Origin: Desulfovibrio desulfuricans
Lineage (GTDB): Bacteria > Desulfobacterota > Desulfovibrionia > Desulfovibrionales > Desulfovibrionaceae
DNA: 64,000 nucleotides
Assembly: GCA_015062205.1 (NCBI GenBank)
Contig: SUVB01000054.1
Coordinates: 1-64,000 of the forward strand
Direction of reading: 5' to 3'
Within the stretch, counting starts at the first letter, position 1; each line of letters starts with the position of its first letter. The notes beneath the pieces are model-generated. The model ran no database searches, was not told where the DNA came from, and saw only the letters and a list, made by a program, of their open reading frames with translations. A program made the translations under genes and the position numbers. Positions 8,455 through 16,523 of the stretch are shown in pieces.

Positions 8455-8901
8455 ATGAAAAAATCCGACATCGGCGTCATCGCCATCATGTACGCCATCT
8501 GCGCCTTCTTTTTCTCCATGACCGTCGAACTGCCGGAGGAGGCGCAAACCTACCCACTGTGCCTGCTCGCCGGTCTGGCCACGCTCAACACCCTGTATCT
8601 GGCGCGCTGCCTTCTGCGACTGCGCCGCGAAGGCTTTTCCGACGATTTGCCGCAGATTTTCAAAGGGTTTCTGGGCGGCCAGTTCTTTCTTGTCGCGCTG
8701 TGCTGCATCGGCTACATGGCCCTGATGTACGTTGTGGGCTTCTATGCGGCCGGCATCATCTATCTTGCAGGCGTCATGCTGCTGCTGCGCGTGCCCCGGC
8801 TGCACATGCTGCTCAGCGTGGGCGTGCTGGCCCTGCTCATCTATGCCGTGTTCACGCTGTTCCTCAAGGTGCCGCTGCCTGCAGGAATTCTGTTCAGCTA
8901 A
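8455..8901 (+). CDS. tctB: TctB family small membrane protein of a TTT transporter
   Basis: 148 residues with four predicted membrane segments (about residues 5-22, 36-50, 75-95, 98-140) and the overall layout of TctB, the small membrane subunit of tripartite tricarboxylate transporters. ATG at 8455 follows a weak GGCGGA. The usual large permease TctA, normally the next gene at about 500 residues, is absent: the 247 bases after the stop hold no coding fragment of it. It must work with a TctA encoded elsewhere or be a relic. Confidence 0.8.
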   Translation: MKKSDIGVIAIMYAICAFFFSMTVELPEEAQTYPLCLLAGLATLNTLYLARCLLRLRREGFSDDLPQIFKGFLGGQFFLVALCCIGYMALMYVVGFYAAGIIYLAGVMLLLRVPRLHMLLSVGVLALLIYAVFTLFLKVPLPAGILFS

Positions 8902-9148
8902 CGCAGCTTGCACACCGCCTTCGTTGCATCGTTGCGGTCTTCATCCAGAGTCCCGCGCCGCAATGGCCGAAATGCGGAATAAAGTGCTGCGTTTCCGCTT
9001 AGTCTGACACCCGCGGCAGCGCCGGGGCTTACCATTTTTTTGTTACTGAAGTCCAGAGGATGCTTTATTTACTGAAAAGCAGAAGGCCCGGCCCGGCAAG
9101 CATTTTAATTGTGACGTATGTCGTCCACAAGTTGCCAAAGGGAAGCAG

Positions 9149-9703
9149 ATGACTGAGAAGGACAAGCGGGATGCCGGAAAACTCTACGATGCAAACTATG
9201 ATGCCACCTTGCATCACGAGCAACAGCAATGCAAAGACATCTGTTTTCAGTATAACAATCTTGCGCCTTCGGCTACAGATGCCCGCATTGCTTTGCTTAA
9301 GAGACTTTTTTGTTCCATAGGCAAACGAGTTACAATACTATCTCCTTTCTGGTGCGATTATGGCTATAACATCCGTATCGGAGAAAATTTCTTTGCCAAT
9401 CATGGCTGCGTCATTCTTGATTGCGCGCCCGTGACATTTGGCGACAATGTGTTTGTTGGTCCCCAGTGCGGCTTTTACACCGCTGCGCATCCGCTGGATG
9501 CGGAAAGGAGGAACAGGGGACTCGAATGGGCGAAGCCCATAACCGTGGGGCACAATGTTTGGATCGGCGGCGGTGCGCATGTGCTGCCCGGCGTGACCAT
9601 CGGCGATAATGCCGTCATTGCCGCCGGCGCTGCCGTGACCAAGGACGTGCCGGCAAGCACCTTGGTCGCTGGCGTTCCCGCGAAACGTATCAAGCATCTT
9701 TAG
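9149..9703 (+). CDS. Sugar O-acetyltransferase (maltose/galactoside acetyltransferase family)
   Basis: 184 residues, full length for the Maa/LacA/NodL family of left-handed beta-helix acetyltransferases. Visible features are the N-terminal substrate-binding helix region, hexapeptide repeats such as IRIGENFFAN and VTFGDNVFVG, the catalytic His region (YTAAHPLDAERR), and the acetyl-CoA binding end (GGGAHVLPGVTIGDNAVIAAGAAVTKDVPA). It transfers acetyl from acetyl-CoA to a hydroxyl of a sugar or glycan. ATG follows AAGGGAAGCAG. The gene stands at the left of a run of short unrelated accessory genes. Substrate not predictable. Confidence 0.9.
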   Translation: MTEKDKRDAGKLYDANYDATLHHEQQQCKDICFQYNNLAPSATDARIALLKRLFCSIGKRVTILSPFWCDYGYNIRIGENFFANHGCVILDCAPVTFGDNVFVGPQCGFYTAAHPLDAERRNRGLEWAKPITVGHNVWIGGGAHVLPGVTIGDNAVIAAGAAVTKDVPASTLVAGVPAKRIKHL

Positions 9704-9717
9704 CCGGCGAGATGCCA

Positions 9718-10446
9718 ATGGGCAGAACGGAACAGTGGAACCTGTGGCACGGCTGCCACAAAAAAAGCGAAGGGTGCCGACATTGCTACGTCTTCCGGCG
9801 GGACGCGCAACACGGCATTGATACGAACCGCGTCCGCAAGACAAGCGCGTTCGATTTGCCTCTGCGTCGTGACCGGAAAAAGCAGTACAAAGTGCCGCCG
9901 GGCACACTGGTATGGACATGCTTCACGTCGGATTTTTTCATTGAGGACGCCGATCCCTGGCGCATGGAGGCATGGCGGATGATGCGGCAGCGTGACGACC
10001 TCAGTTTTTTCATGGTCACGAAACGGCCTGAACACATTCTCCGATGCCTGCCTGCGGATTGGGGCGAAGGCTATGATAACGTCACCGTCTGCTGCACGAT
10101 GGAGAACCAGCGCCGCGCCGATGAGCGTCTGCCCCTGATGCTCGCCGCGCCCCTGCGCCATAAGGCCGTCATCTGCGAACCTTTGCTTGGGCCGATAGAT
10201 TTTCGGGGCAGCCTTGGTTCGTGGTGTGGACACGTGACCGTTGGCGGCGAGTCAGGACGCGAGGCCCGCGTGTGCGACTACGGCTGGGTACTGGACCTTC
10301 GCCGTCAATGCGTCGAGGCCGGGGTTTCGTTCCACTTCAAGCAGACGGGGGCCGTGTTCCGCAACGATGCGCGCATCTACCGCATTGCCCGCCGCCTGCA
10401 ATCGGCGCAGGCGCGTCGGGCCGACATTGATTACACGGCAGAATGA
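9718..10446 (+). CDS. DUF5131 family (phage Gp37/Gp68-like) protein
   Basis: About 242 residues beginning MGRTEQWNLWHGCHKKSEGC. The Cys-rich start (GC, then SEGCRHCYVF), the TSDFF and FMVTKRPE segments, and the VGGESG near residues 180-186 are those of DUF5131, a family found in phages and mobile regions and thought to be radical-SAM-like. Start: GGCGAG at 9706-9711 has 6-base spacing to ATG 9718, which also gives the usual family N-terminus; ATG 9712 is too close. The family's biochemical role is not established. Its presence supports an accessory or phage-derived origin for 9.1-12.6 kb. Confidence 0.8.
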   Translation: MGRTEQWNLWHGCHKKSEGCRHCYVFRRDAQHGIDTNRVRKTSAFDLPLRRDRKKQYKVPPGTLVWTCFTSDFFIEDADPWRMEAWRMMRQRDDLSFFMVTKRPEHILRCLPADWGEGYDNVTVCCTMENQRRADERLPLMLAAPLRHKAVICEPLLGPIDFRGSLGSWCGHVTVGGESGREARVCDYGWVLDLRRQCVEAGVSFHFKQTGAVFRNDARIYRIARRLQSAQARRADIDYTAE

Positions 10447-10458
10447 CGAGGTGAACGC

Positions 10459-10698
10459 ATGCGCGCCCGGCAACATGGCACACGCCCGGCCAGAGTCCTG
10501 GGGGCCGGGGGCTGCAACAGTTTCCATGAGAACTGCGAGAAGCTGTTCCGGCTCGACCTTGCCGCCCGCCCTGTCGTTGTGTTCTCCTATAACGATATCA
10601 TGGCCATTGACGCCGTGCCGTGGGCCATACGGCAGAAGCAGCACTCGCAGCGGTACACGCCGCGCCGGGACAAACTGCCAGGGGCGGCGTGCAGATGA
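10459..10698 (+). CDS. Small open frame, doubtful
   Basis: 79 codons with a reasonable GAGGTG ribosome site 5 bases before ATG at 10459, directly after the DUF5131 gene. The product is rich in Arg and Ala, shows no signal peptide or membrane segment, and matches no family I recognise. It may be a decayed gene or chance frame; it fills an otherwise empty 271-base gap. Confidence 0.25.
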   Translation: MRARQHGTRPARVLGAGGCNSFHENCEKLFRLDLAARPVVVFSYNDIMAIDAVPWAIRQKQHSQRYTPRRDKLPGAACR

Positions 10699-10717
10699 TG
10701 ACATGGGAGGTTTTTTC

Positions 10718-11470
10718 ATGAATGCTTCACGCGCCTGCTTTATCACAATATGTTCCATGTGCCTTTGCCTTTCTGCTGCTTCGCTTCATGCGGCAACGGC
10801 AATGCCGGGCAAGTATTCCTATACGTCTGACGGAATGAGCGGTGAACTCATTCTGGGCAAAGCTGCCGGATACGGTTTCACGCTTTCCATCCGGACCGGC
10901 AGCGAACGCGGCAGCACATGCGAATTTTTTGGAAAATGCCGTGAAGGTGACGGCGGCCTCCTCGTCTGCCAGGATGGCAATGCCGATAACGCCGAACAGA
11001 ATCTTAAAGTACGTCAACTTTCCGAATCGGTTCTCCAGGTCGAGAATACTTATCCGCCAAGCCTGCTCTGCGGCAACGGATGTGGGCTTGACGGCAACTA
11101 CGAGCGCGCTTTTTCTGGTGAGGCTGCCCCCGCTACGGCTTCTTCCTCCGAGGCCGAACTGGCTCCGGGCTTCAATGCCTGCATGGGGAAATCCTCCTCC
11201 ACCTATGACATGCTGCAATGCCTGAACATTGCTTATAAGCATTGGGACGCCAAGCTGAATGCCAATTACAAGAAAGCAAAGCAGCAATGCGCATCAAAGG
11301 AAGACCAGGAACGCCTGCTCAAAGCCCAGCGCGCATGGCTGAAGTATAAGGAGGCCATGTAGGAATACATTATCAACAGCGGCGAAGGCAGCATGAAGCG
11401 GCTGGACAGCCTGTCTTTCGCTGTTGACGTCACGAAGATGCAGGCGAACGAACTGAAATCTGCAGAATAA
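10718..11470 (+). pseudogene. LprI/DUF1311-type secreted protein with an in-frame TAG
   Basis: GGGAGG lies 7 bases before ATG 10718. The product has a signal peptide (to about residue 26, SLHAATA), a Cys-rich domain, and a C-terminal LprI-type (DUF1311) region with FNACMG, YDMLQCLN, KHWDAKLNANYKK and QRAWLKYKEAM. Family proteins continue beyond this point. Here TAG at 11360-11362 interrupts the frame, but the same frame runs on for 35 sense codons (starting EYIINSGEG, GSMKRLDS) to TAA at 11468, and these residues look like the missing family end. A CAG-to-TAG change would explain it. LprI-like proteins include lysozyme inhibitors. Either a fresh nonsense mutation or amber readthrough. Confidence 0.75.
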
Positions 11471-11493
11471 AGAGCATTGAGTCCATAGCCCAT

Positions 11494-12033
11494 ATGTGCT
11501 GCCGCTACGCCATCAGCGAAACTGTCCTCGCCCGCTTCCCGTCATCCCGGCATCCCGGCGACATTGCCCCGGCGGACAAGGCGCCGGCGCTCGTCGCCGG
11601 CGTCGACGTCCCGGCCGCTACGGCCCTTGTATGGGGCTTCGAGCGCACGGACGGGAAGCTCGTCATCAACGCCCGCAGCGAGACGGCGTGGGGAAAACCC
11701 CTGTTCAGCGCAGCAGCGGCCTGCCGCCGCTGCGTGCTGCCTGCGGCATGGTTCTATGAATGGGACCGCCGGAAACGACGGAACACGTTTTATGCTGCCG
11801 ACGGGGGCACCCTCTTCCTCGCCGGCCTGTTCAACGACGTCGGACGGTTCATCATCCTGACCACGGAAGCCGACGGCGCCATGCGGCCCGTGCATGACAG
11901 GATGCCGGTCTGCATTCCGGAATGCAGAATTCAGGACTGGCTGGCAGATGCTGCCGCCGCCCGGGAGATGCTGCACAAGCCCCGCGCGGCGTTGCGGCGG
12001 GAGATGCCTGCCGAACAGGCGACGTTATGGTAA
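11494..12033 (+). CDS. SRAP domain protein (HMCES/YedK family)
   Basis: 179 residues starting MCCRYA. In SRAP proteins the Cys directly after the start Met becomes the N-terminus and forms a thiazolidine link with abasic sites in single-stranded DNA, protecting them from error-prone repair. Other catalytic landmarks are present: NARSET (Asn/Glu), AAWFYEW (Glu) and VHDRMPV (His). Length fits YedK-like proteins, slightly short in the N-terminal half. No strong ribosome site is seen, but the Cys2 requirement fixes the start. It is followed 19 bases later by an SGNH hydrolase gene. Confidence 0.88.
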   Translation: MCCRYAISETVLARFPSSRHPGDIAPADKAPALVAGVDVPAATALVWGFERTDGKLVINARSETAWGKPLFSAAAACRRCVLPAAWFYEWDRRKRRNTFYAADGGTLFLAGLFNDVGRFIILTTEADGAMRPVHDRMPVCIPECRIQDWLADAAAAREMLHKPRAALRREMPAEQATLW

Positions 12034-12052
12034 CGTGGGTGAGGTCAGTGTG

Positions 12053-12556
12053 ATGTCCATCGTACTTGCAGGGGATTCGCTGGCGGTCGGGCTCGCCGCG
12101 CCGTTGCAGCGGATCTGCCGGCGGCTGCTCTGCGTTGCGCAGGATGGACGGCGGGCTCGCGACGCGCAGCACATACCTGCCGGCGCGTCGCTGGTCATCA
12201 TTTCCCTGGGGACCAACGATGCGGACGCCCGCGCGGCGGAAGGTTGGGAACGCGGCTACGCCGAACGCCTGGACGCCATAATGCGGGAAGCGGACGCAGC
12301 GCGTTTTGTCTGGCTGCTTCCGCCCGCCATGGGAGAACCCGGCAGGGAATTCTTCGTGGAGCAGCGCCGCGCCGTCATCCGCAGCGCGGCGTCGCGCGCA
12401 GCCGCCGCCATCTTTGACCCGTGGCCCAGTCCTGTCTATCAGGATTTTTGGAACGGCCGGCAAATCCGTGAGGAAGACGGCATCCACTACACAGCGGCCG
12501 GCTATGCTTTATGGGCTGACGCCATCGCACAGGCATTAGGAGACGCACTGCCGTAG
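12053..12556 (+). CDS. SGNH/GDSL-type hydrolase
   Basis: 167 residues without a signal peptide. Block I is LAGDSLAVG (catalytic Ser of the GDS motif, near residue 8), block III is SLGTND, and the C-terminal Asp/His pair is in EDGIHYTAAGY. These define an SGNH esterase/lipase-like enzyme acting on ester bonds; substrate unknown. GAGGT stands 7 bases before ATG 12053; the frame is open further upstream but that lies within the SRAP gene. Likely co-transcribed with the SRAP gene. Confidence 0.8.
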   Translation: MSIVLAGDSLAVGLAAPLQRICRRLLCVAQDGRRARDAQHIPAGASLVIISLGTNDADARAAEGWERGYAERLDAIMREADAARFVWLLPPAMGEPGREFFVEQRRAVIRSAASRAAAAIFDPWPSPVYQDFWNGRQIREEDGIHYTAAGYALWADAIAQALGDALP

Positions 12557-12792
12557 CAAGCCGCAGAGGCGGTATTGCGGCGTGGAAAACCTGTCCTGCA
12601 GAAAGCCTTGTGGCAGGAAACACGCAACGCTGTTTTACTGTTTGAACCGCCTGAAGGCGACATGGCTCCGCTGTAGCTGCCTTCCCTTGGCAACATTTCC
12701 ATTCCTGTCTATATTCGCCAGGCGGCGGGTGGAACTTGAGGGGAATATTCGCCGGAACGTGGAGGACAGGGCAAAGACCCTGCTGCAGGCAT

Positions 12793-13530
12793 ATGGCGAC
12801 AGTTCTTTTTGTGTTCATAGGCTGGGTGGTCGGCGGCTTTGTCAGCGGCGTTTCCGGTTTCGGCGCCATGATGCTGGCCCTGCCGATACTTTCGCTTGGG
12901 CTCGCCCCCCTGGACGCCATCCTCACCTGCTGCATTGTCGCCGGCCCCTGCTCCGCGCAGCTGGGCTGGCTGTACCGACGTCATGTGCACTGGGATGATA
13001 TGAAATGGCTGTGGATCAGCTGCATTCCCGGCTGCATCCTGGGCACCCTGACGCTGAAGATTGTTCCCGCAAGCCGGCTTCAGATAGGCATCGGGCTGAT
13101 GATCGCCGTATTCCTTGCCATGCAGGCATTCGGCGCAAGGGCGGCATGGCGTCTTCCGGATTCACGCATGTCGCTTGTCGTCACCGGCGTGACCAGCGGC
13201 TTTGCCGGCTCCTCCGTATCCATTCCCGGCGTACCCATCGGCATCTTTGTGCTTCTCAAGCAGTGGGACAAGGACAGGGCGCGCGGCGCCATGGGCATGT
13301 TTTTTCTGTTGTGCACGTGGATAACCATTACCGCGCAGTTCGCGGCGGGCCTGTACACTGCCGACCTGATGAAAATTTCCGTTGTCGGCGTTGCCGGCTG
13401 CCTCATCGGGCAGGAACTGGGCTACAGGGTCGGCAAGCGTATCAACCAGTCCATGTTTGTCAGGTTTGCGTTCTGCTTTCTCGCCTGTTCGGCGATAATG
13501 CTTGTTTACAAGGGCGTTCGGGCCGTGTGA
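12793..13530 (+). CDS. TauE/SafE family sulfite/organic-acid exporter-like permease
   Basis: About 245 residues with seven to eight membrane segments. The start of each half carries family motifs: GFVSGVSGFGAMM near residue 17 and GVTSGFAGSSVSIPGVPIG in the middle. TauE/SafE proteins move sulfite, sulfoacetate or similar anions, which fits an organism with sulfur-based metabolism, but the substrate cannot be assigned. ATG 12793 begins directly at the first hydrophobic helix; an upstream in-frame ATG (12736) would add a polar leader with no ribosome site. No related transporter genes adjoin it. Confidence 0.8.
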   Translation: MATVLFVFIGWVVGGFVSGVSGFGAMMLALPILSLGLAPLDAILTCCIVAGPCSAQLGWLYRRHVHWDDMKWLWISCIPGCILGTLTLKIVPASRLQIGIGLMIAVFLAMQAFGARAAWRLPDSRMSLVVTGVTSGFAGSSVSIPGVPIGIFVLLKQWDKDRARGAMGMFFLLCTWITITAQFAAGLYTADLMKISVVGVAGCLIGQELGYRVGKRINQSMFVRFAFCFLACSAIMLVYKGVRAV

Positions 13531-13591
13531 GGACGGCCGTTCCGGCGGCGTTGACGGATTGCGGGGATCGGCATTCCATCAGGAGGATGCC

Positions 13592-13747
13592 ATGGTCATC
13601 TTTCATGTTATCCCGTCATCCGCCTTCAAGATGCGGATGAGGGATGTTTCCGGCGGCGTTGCCGGTGGTCGTAACGCTGCGGCCGGCGAGGGAGGGCCTC
13701 CTGCGCAACGGCGCATATCGCTCAGAAGGCGTTGTATACGAAGGTGA
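13592..13747 (+). CDS. Short open frame with strong ribosome site, possible truncated gene
   Basis: 51 codons. AGGAGG lies 5 bases before ATG 13592, unusually good for the region, and the start (MVIFHVIPSSAFKMRM) looks like a real protein N-terminus, after which the composition turns Arg-rich and unconvincing. It overlaps the 3' end of the dltX-like gene on the other strand. Probably the 5' remnant of a lost gene. Confidence 0.3.
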   Translation: MVIFHVIPSSAFKMRMRDVSGGVAGGRNAAAGEGGPPAQRRISLRRRCIRR

Positions 13748-13874
13748 TCTCCTGTTCCCTCGCGATGATGGTCGCGAAAACGATGGCAACGAGCGCGAAC
13801 GCCCAGCCGAGCGTCTTCAGGCACGCCGTGAGAATCGGGCTATTTGAAATGATCGATGATAGCTTTTGCCACAT
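13722..13874 (-). CDS. dltX: DltX-like microprotein of the D-alanylation system
   Basis: 50 residues: a short polar N-terminus, one membrane helix (about residues 22-38), and the C-terminal tail ending FVYNAF. In Gram-positive dlt operons the microprotein DltX has exactly this plan, with a C-terminal aromatic motif of the F-[IV]-Y-N-x-F type whose Tyr (here Tyr47) is held to relay D-alanine between the MBOAT protein DltB and the acceptor polymer. ATG 13874 lies 8 bases after AAAGG and overlaps the end of dltD by 35 bases in another frame, so it is co-translated with dltD. In Firmicutes dltX precedes dltA; here it is last. Identification is by motif, size and position. Confidence 0.75.
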   Translation of the reverse strand: MWQKLSSIISNSPILTACLKTLGWAFALVAIVFATIIAREQEITFVYNAF

Positions 13875-15105
13875 ATAGCCAGCCTTTTTGCGAGAGGTGT
13901 ATCTCGTCGTAAAAAAGGAAGTGCTCGTATTCCCTGTCCGTCATGCCGCTGAAGACGGGCATACCGTAACGACCTGCCGTCTGCGCGTTTTTCCGGTAGA
14001 ACTGCTGCCGCATCTTCGGGTCGACCCCCACATAATCGTAATAGTGCCCGTTCGTCGGCAGAAGGACGATGTAGGGCGTGAGCCCAAGCTCGCGGCACAC
14101 GCCAAGCAGAAAGACGTAGTCGTCCCATTCCTTTGAAGCAAGCGCGCTCGCCCCCTTGGAGCCGTCCTTGAGATTGTCCCAGTCTTTGGCAATATGTTCC
14201 CTGAAGAAGGCGTCGTCCCCGTGGATGGGGTTGCCCGAGGCCGTGCGTTCGCCAAGGGCGTTTGCCTCGGCGAATTTCTCCTGCCAGCGGCAGTCAAAGA
14301 CGGGCCGCCGGAAAGAGGGGTCGGCACCCTGCATGGCCTGCCGCGCGGCGTATTCGTCCTTCAGGCGCAGAAGCGCGCCCCTTGCGGCAAAATACGGGCG
14401 CATGCCGAAGGCGATCGCATTGGCGACGAATCCATGGTCAAGGTAGAGCCTTGCGAGAAGATGCGTCTGCGGGTAGTCGAGCGCCTTCTCCGCCGCCCGG
14501 ACGAGCGGGCGTGCCCTGAGGGCCTCCGGCACGTCGGCGCGGGCCTTTTCTGCGGTGCGGCGCTGTTCCAGCGCGAGGAAACGCCTGCACGCATAGGTCT
14601 TGGACGCTTTGGAAATGCGCGGGTTGTTCAGGAATTCCTGAAAATACTGCTCCGAGAAATTGGCCATGAAGCCTTCTATGGGAATGTCGTCGCCAAAGAA
14701 CCATTGCAGGGATTCAAAGATGACGATGTCCGCGCCGCGCAGGGCCTCGCTGTTGGCCCCTATGGCGAGCGCGTGCTCAAAATTCTGCATGTGCGCGCGG
14801 CCCAAGCAGGAGACGCTGCGGCGGATCTGCTCGTTGGGGAAAAAGCCCTTGATGACGGGGGGGACCGACGAGGAAAGCTCCGACGAGCCGAAAAACATGA
14901 GGGCGCCGTGCCTTGCGGCCTCGCGCGTCCAGGCGAGGCCGCGGAATTTGGCGGCATCGTCACCGACAAGCGAAAGCGCGGCCTCACGCTCCGCGTACAG
15001 GCGGGCCGTGTCTGCGCGCATGTGCGCGCTCCACGCGCAGACGGCCGCCGCGGCAAGGGCGACGGCCGCGCAGGCGCATGCAAGCCCGGCGAGAAGCTTT
15101 TTCAT
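13840..15105 (-). CDS. dltD: DltD, D-alanyl transfer protein
   Basis: 421 residues with an N-terminal signal-anchor helix (about residues 1-27) and an SGNH-like periplasmic domain. Visible motifs are FFGSSELSSS with the catalytic Ser, the block around LLPTNGHYYDYVG, and FYDEIHLSQKGW with the Asp and His. DltD is required for the final step of cell-envelope D-alanylation outside the cytoplasmic membrane. Its start overlaps dltC by 4 bases (ATGA). The family is best known from lipoteichoic acid modification; in Gram-negatives the acceptor is presumably LPS or another surface polymer. Confidence 0.92.
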   Translation of the reverse strand: MKKLLAGLACACAAVALAAAAVCAWSAHMRADTARLYAEREAALSLVGDDAAKFRGLAWTREAARHGALMFFGSSELSSSVPPVIKGFFPNEQIRRSVSCLGRAHMQNFEHALAIGANSEALRGADIVIFESLQWFFGDDIPIEGFMANFSEQYFQEFLNNPRISKASKTYACRRFLALEQRRTAEKARADVPEALRARPLVRAAEKALDYPQTHLLARLYLDHGFVANAIAFGMRPYFAARGALLRLKDEYAARQAMQGADPSFRRPVFDCRWQEKFAEANALGERTASGNPIHGDDAFFREHIAKDWDNLKDGSKGASALASKEWDDYVFLLGVCRELGLTPYIVLLPTNGHYYDYVGVDPKMRQQFYRKNAQTAGRYGMPVFSGMTDREYEHFLFYDEIHLSQKGWLYVAKAIIDHFK

Positions 15106-15341
15106 CGTTTCGCATCCAAAAAACGGATCAGGTTGTTGATGGAGGATACATCCGATTTCTTGATGTCCGTGGCCTGCAGCTTGAGGCCCGTGCGTTTCTC
15201 TATCTCAAGTATCGCGGTAAGGACGGCAAAGGAATCAATGAAGCCGGCATCGACGAGGTCGAGGTCGTAATCTTCAAGGATCTCATCCGTATCGCAGGTT
15301 GCAACAAGCACTTCGCGCGCGATCTTCTCGTTCTCAGTCAT
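15102..15341 (-). CDS. dltC: DltC, D-alanine carrier protein
   Basis: 79-residue acidic four-helix carrier protein. The phosphopantetheine attachment site is DAGFIDSFAVL with Ser37. It holds D-alanine as a thioester after loading by DltA and passes it to DltB at the membrane. Length matches the family (78-82). Overlaps dltD start by 4 bases and lies 27 bases after dltB. Confidence 0.92.
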   Translation of the reverse strand: MTENEKIAREVLVATCDTDEILEDYDLDLVDAGFIDSFAVLTAILEIEKRTGLKLQATDIKKSDVSSINNLIRFLDAKR

Positions 15342-15368
15342 GGCAGGCCTCCATGCGGCAGACGGCGG

Positions 15369-16523
15369 TTATTCAAACAGAAAGCCCGAAAACATGAGCA
15401 TGCCGAAGGCGATGAACTGGAAACAGATCGCCCGGCTCACCCAATCGTACCAGCGCATTTTCTTCACGGAGCGGAAGGTCTTCGACTTCACCCAGATGTC
15501 GGTCGCGACGAGCAGCACGCCGTGGTAGAGACCGTAGAGGATGTAGTGCAGGTAGAAGCCGTGCCACACGCCCATGGTGAGCATGGTGACGACGTAGGCG
15601 GTGCGGCTCGCCTGCTTTGTATTCGTGAATAAGCCGCTGCGCATGCCGTTCAGCACGATGCGGCTGAAAAGATAGTCGTTGAACCAGGAGGAGAGGGAAA
15701 TATGCCACCGCTCCCAGAATTCCTTGATGTTGCGGGCGAGGAAGGGGCGGTTGAAGTTGTCGCCTATGCGTATGCCCATGAGGCAGCCCGTGCCGACCGC
15801 CATGAGGGAATAGCCGGCGAAATCGAAGAAGAGATAAAGCGTGTAGGCGTACATATAGGTCACGGTGTCGAAGAAAAAGCCCTCACGGCAGCCCTCCATG
15901 ACGTATGTATTGATGAAAAAGGCCATGGCGAACTTGTAGAACATGCCGAGCACGATTTTCTTCACGCCGGGCATGAGGTATTCGGTCGCGTATTCGGAGG
16001 GAGAAACGCGCCGCGAGGATTCTTCGAGAAAGGCGCCGTAGCGCGCAATCGGGCCTGAACTGAAGACCGGCGCGAAGAGCAGAAAGCCCAGTATGTCAAT
16101 GGGCGCCGCGCTCGGCAGCCTGTCGTCGTGGATGGTTATGATGAGTTCCCACACCTTGAAGCTGATGTAGGAGATGCCGATAAAGCCGACGTAGGCCCCG
16201 ATATCCGTCCGGGCGCAGCCCTTGACGAGGGCGAGCGGCAAAAGGGAGAGCGCGAAGACTGCACGGTACAGCCATTCGCTCCTGCACGCCGCGCGGGCAA
16301 AGCGGTAGCCGTAGACGAGGGAGAGTTCACAGGCGAGAAAAAGGCAGAACTCCCACATCTGCAGGGAGAGCATGCCGAGCAGAAGGACAAGCATGACGAG
16401 GCTGACAGCGAGGTTCAGCAGTTTCGATTTCCGACCGCACAGCCCGAGAACTGCTGCGGGCAGAACGAGCAGCATATAGACGTAGATAGGGAATATGCCG
16501 TTGTATTGCTCAACCGTCAGCAT
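15369..16523 (-). CDS. dltB: DltB, MBOAT family D-alanyl transferase
   Basis: 384 residues, about eleven hydrophobic segments, full length for DltB. The MBOAT catalytic region MGVWHGFYLHYILYGLYHG contains the conserved His, preceded by the typical FWERWHISLSSWFNDYLF. DltB takes D-alanine from DltC on the cytoplasmic side and moves it across the membrane. The ATG overlaps the end of dltA by 7 bases, so the two are translationally coupled. Confidence 0.93.
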   Translation of the reverse strand: MLTVEQYNGIFPIYVYMLLVLPAAVLGLCGRKSKLLNLAVSLVMLVLLLGMLSLQMWEFCLFLACELSLVYGYRFARAACRSEWLYRAVFALSLLPLALVKGCARTDIGAYVGFIGISYISFKVWELIITIHDDRLPSAAPIDILGFLLFAPVFSSGPIARYGAFLEESSRRVSPSEYATEYLMPGVKKIVLGMFYKFAMAFFINTYVMEGCREGFFFDTVTYMYAYTLYLFFDFAGYSLMAVGTGCLMGIRIGDNFNRPFLARNIKEFWERWHISLSSWFNDYLFSRIVLNGMRSGLFTNTKQASRTAYVVTMLTMGVWHGFYLHYILYGLYHGVLLVATDIWVKSKTFRSVKKMRWYDWVSRAICFQFIAFGMLMFSGFLFE

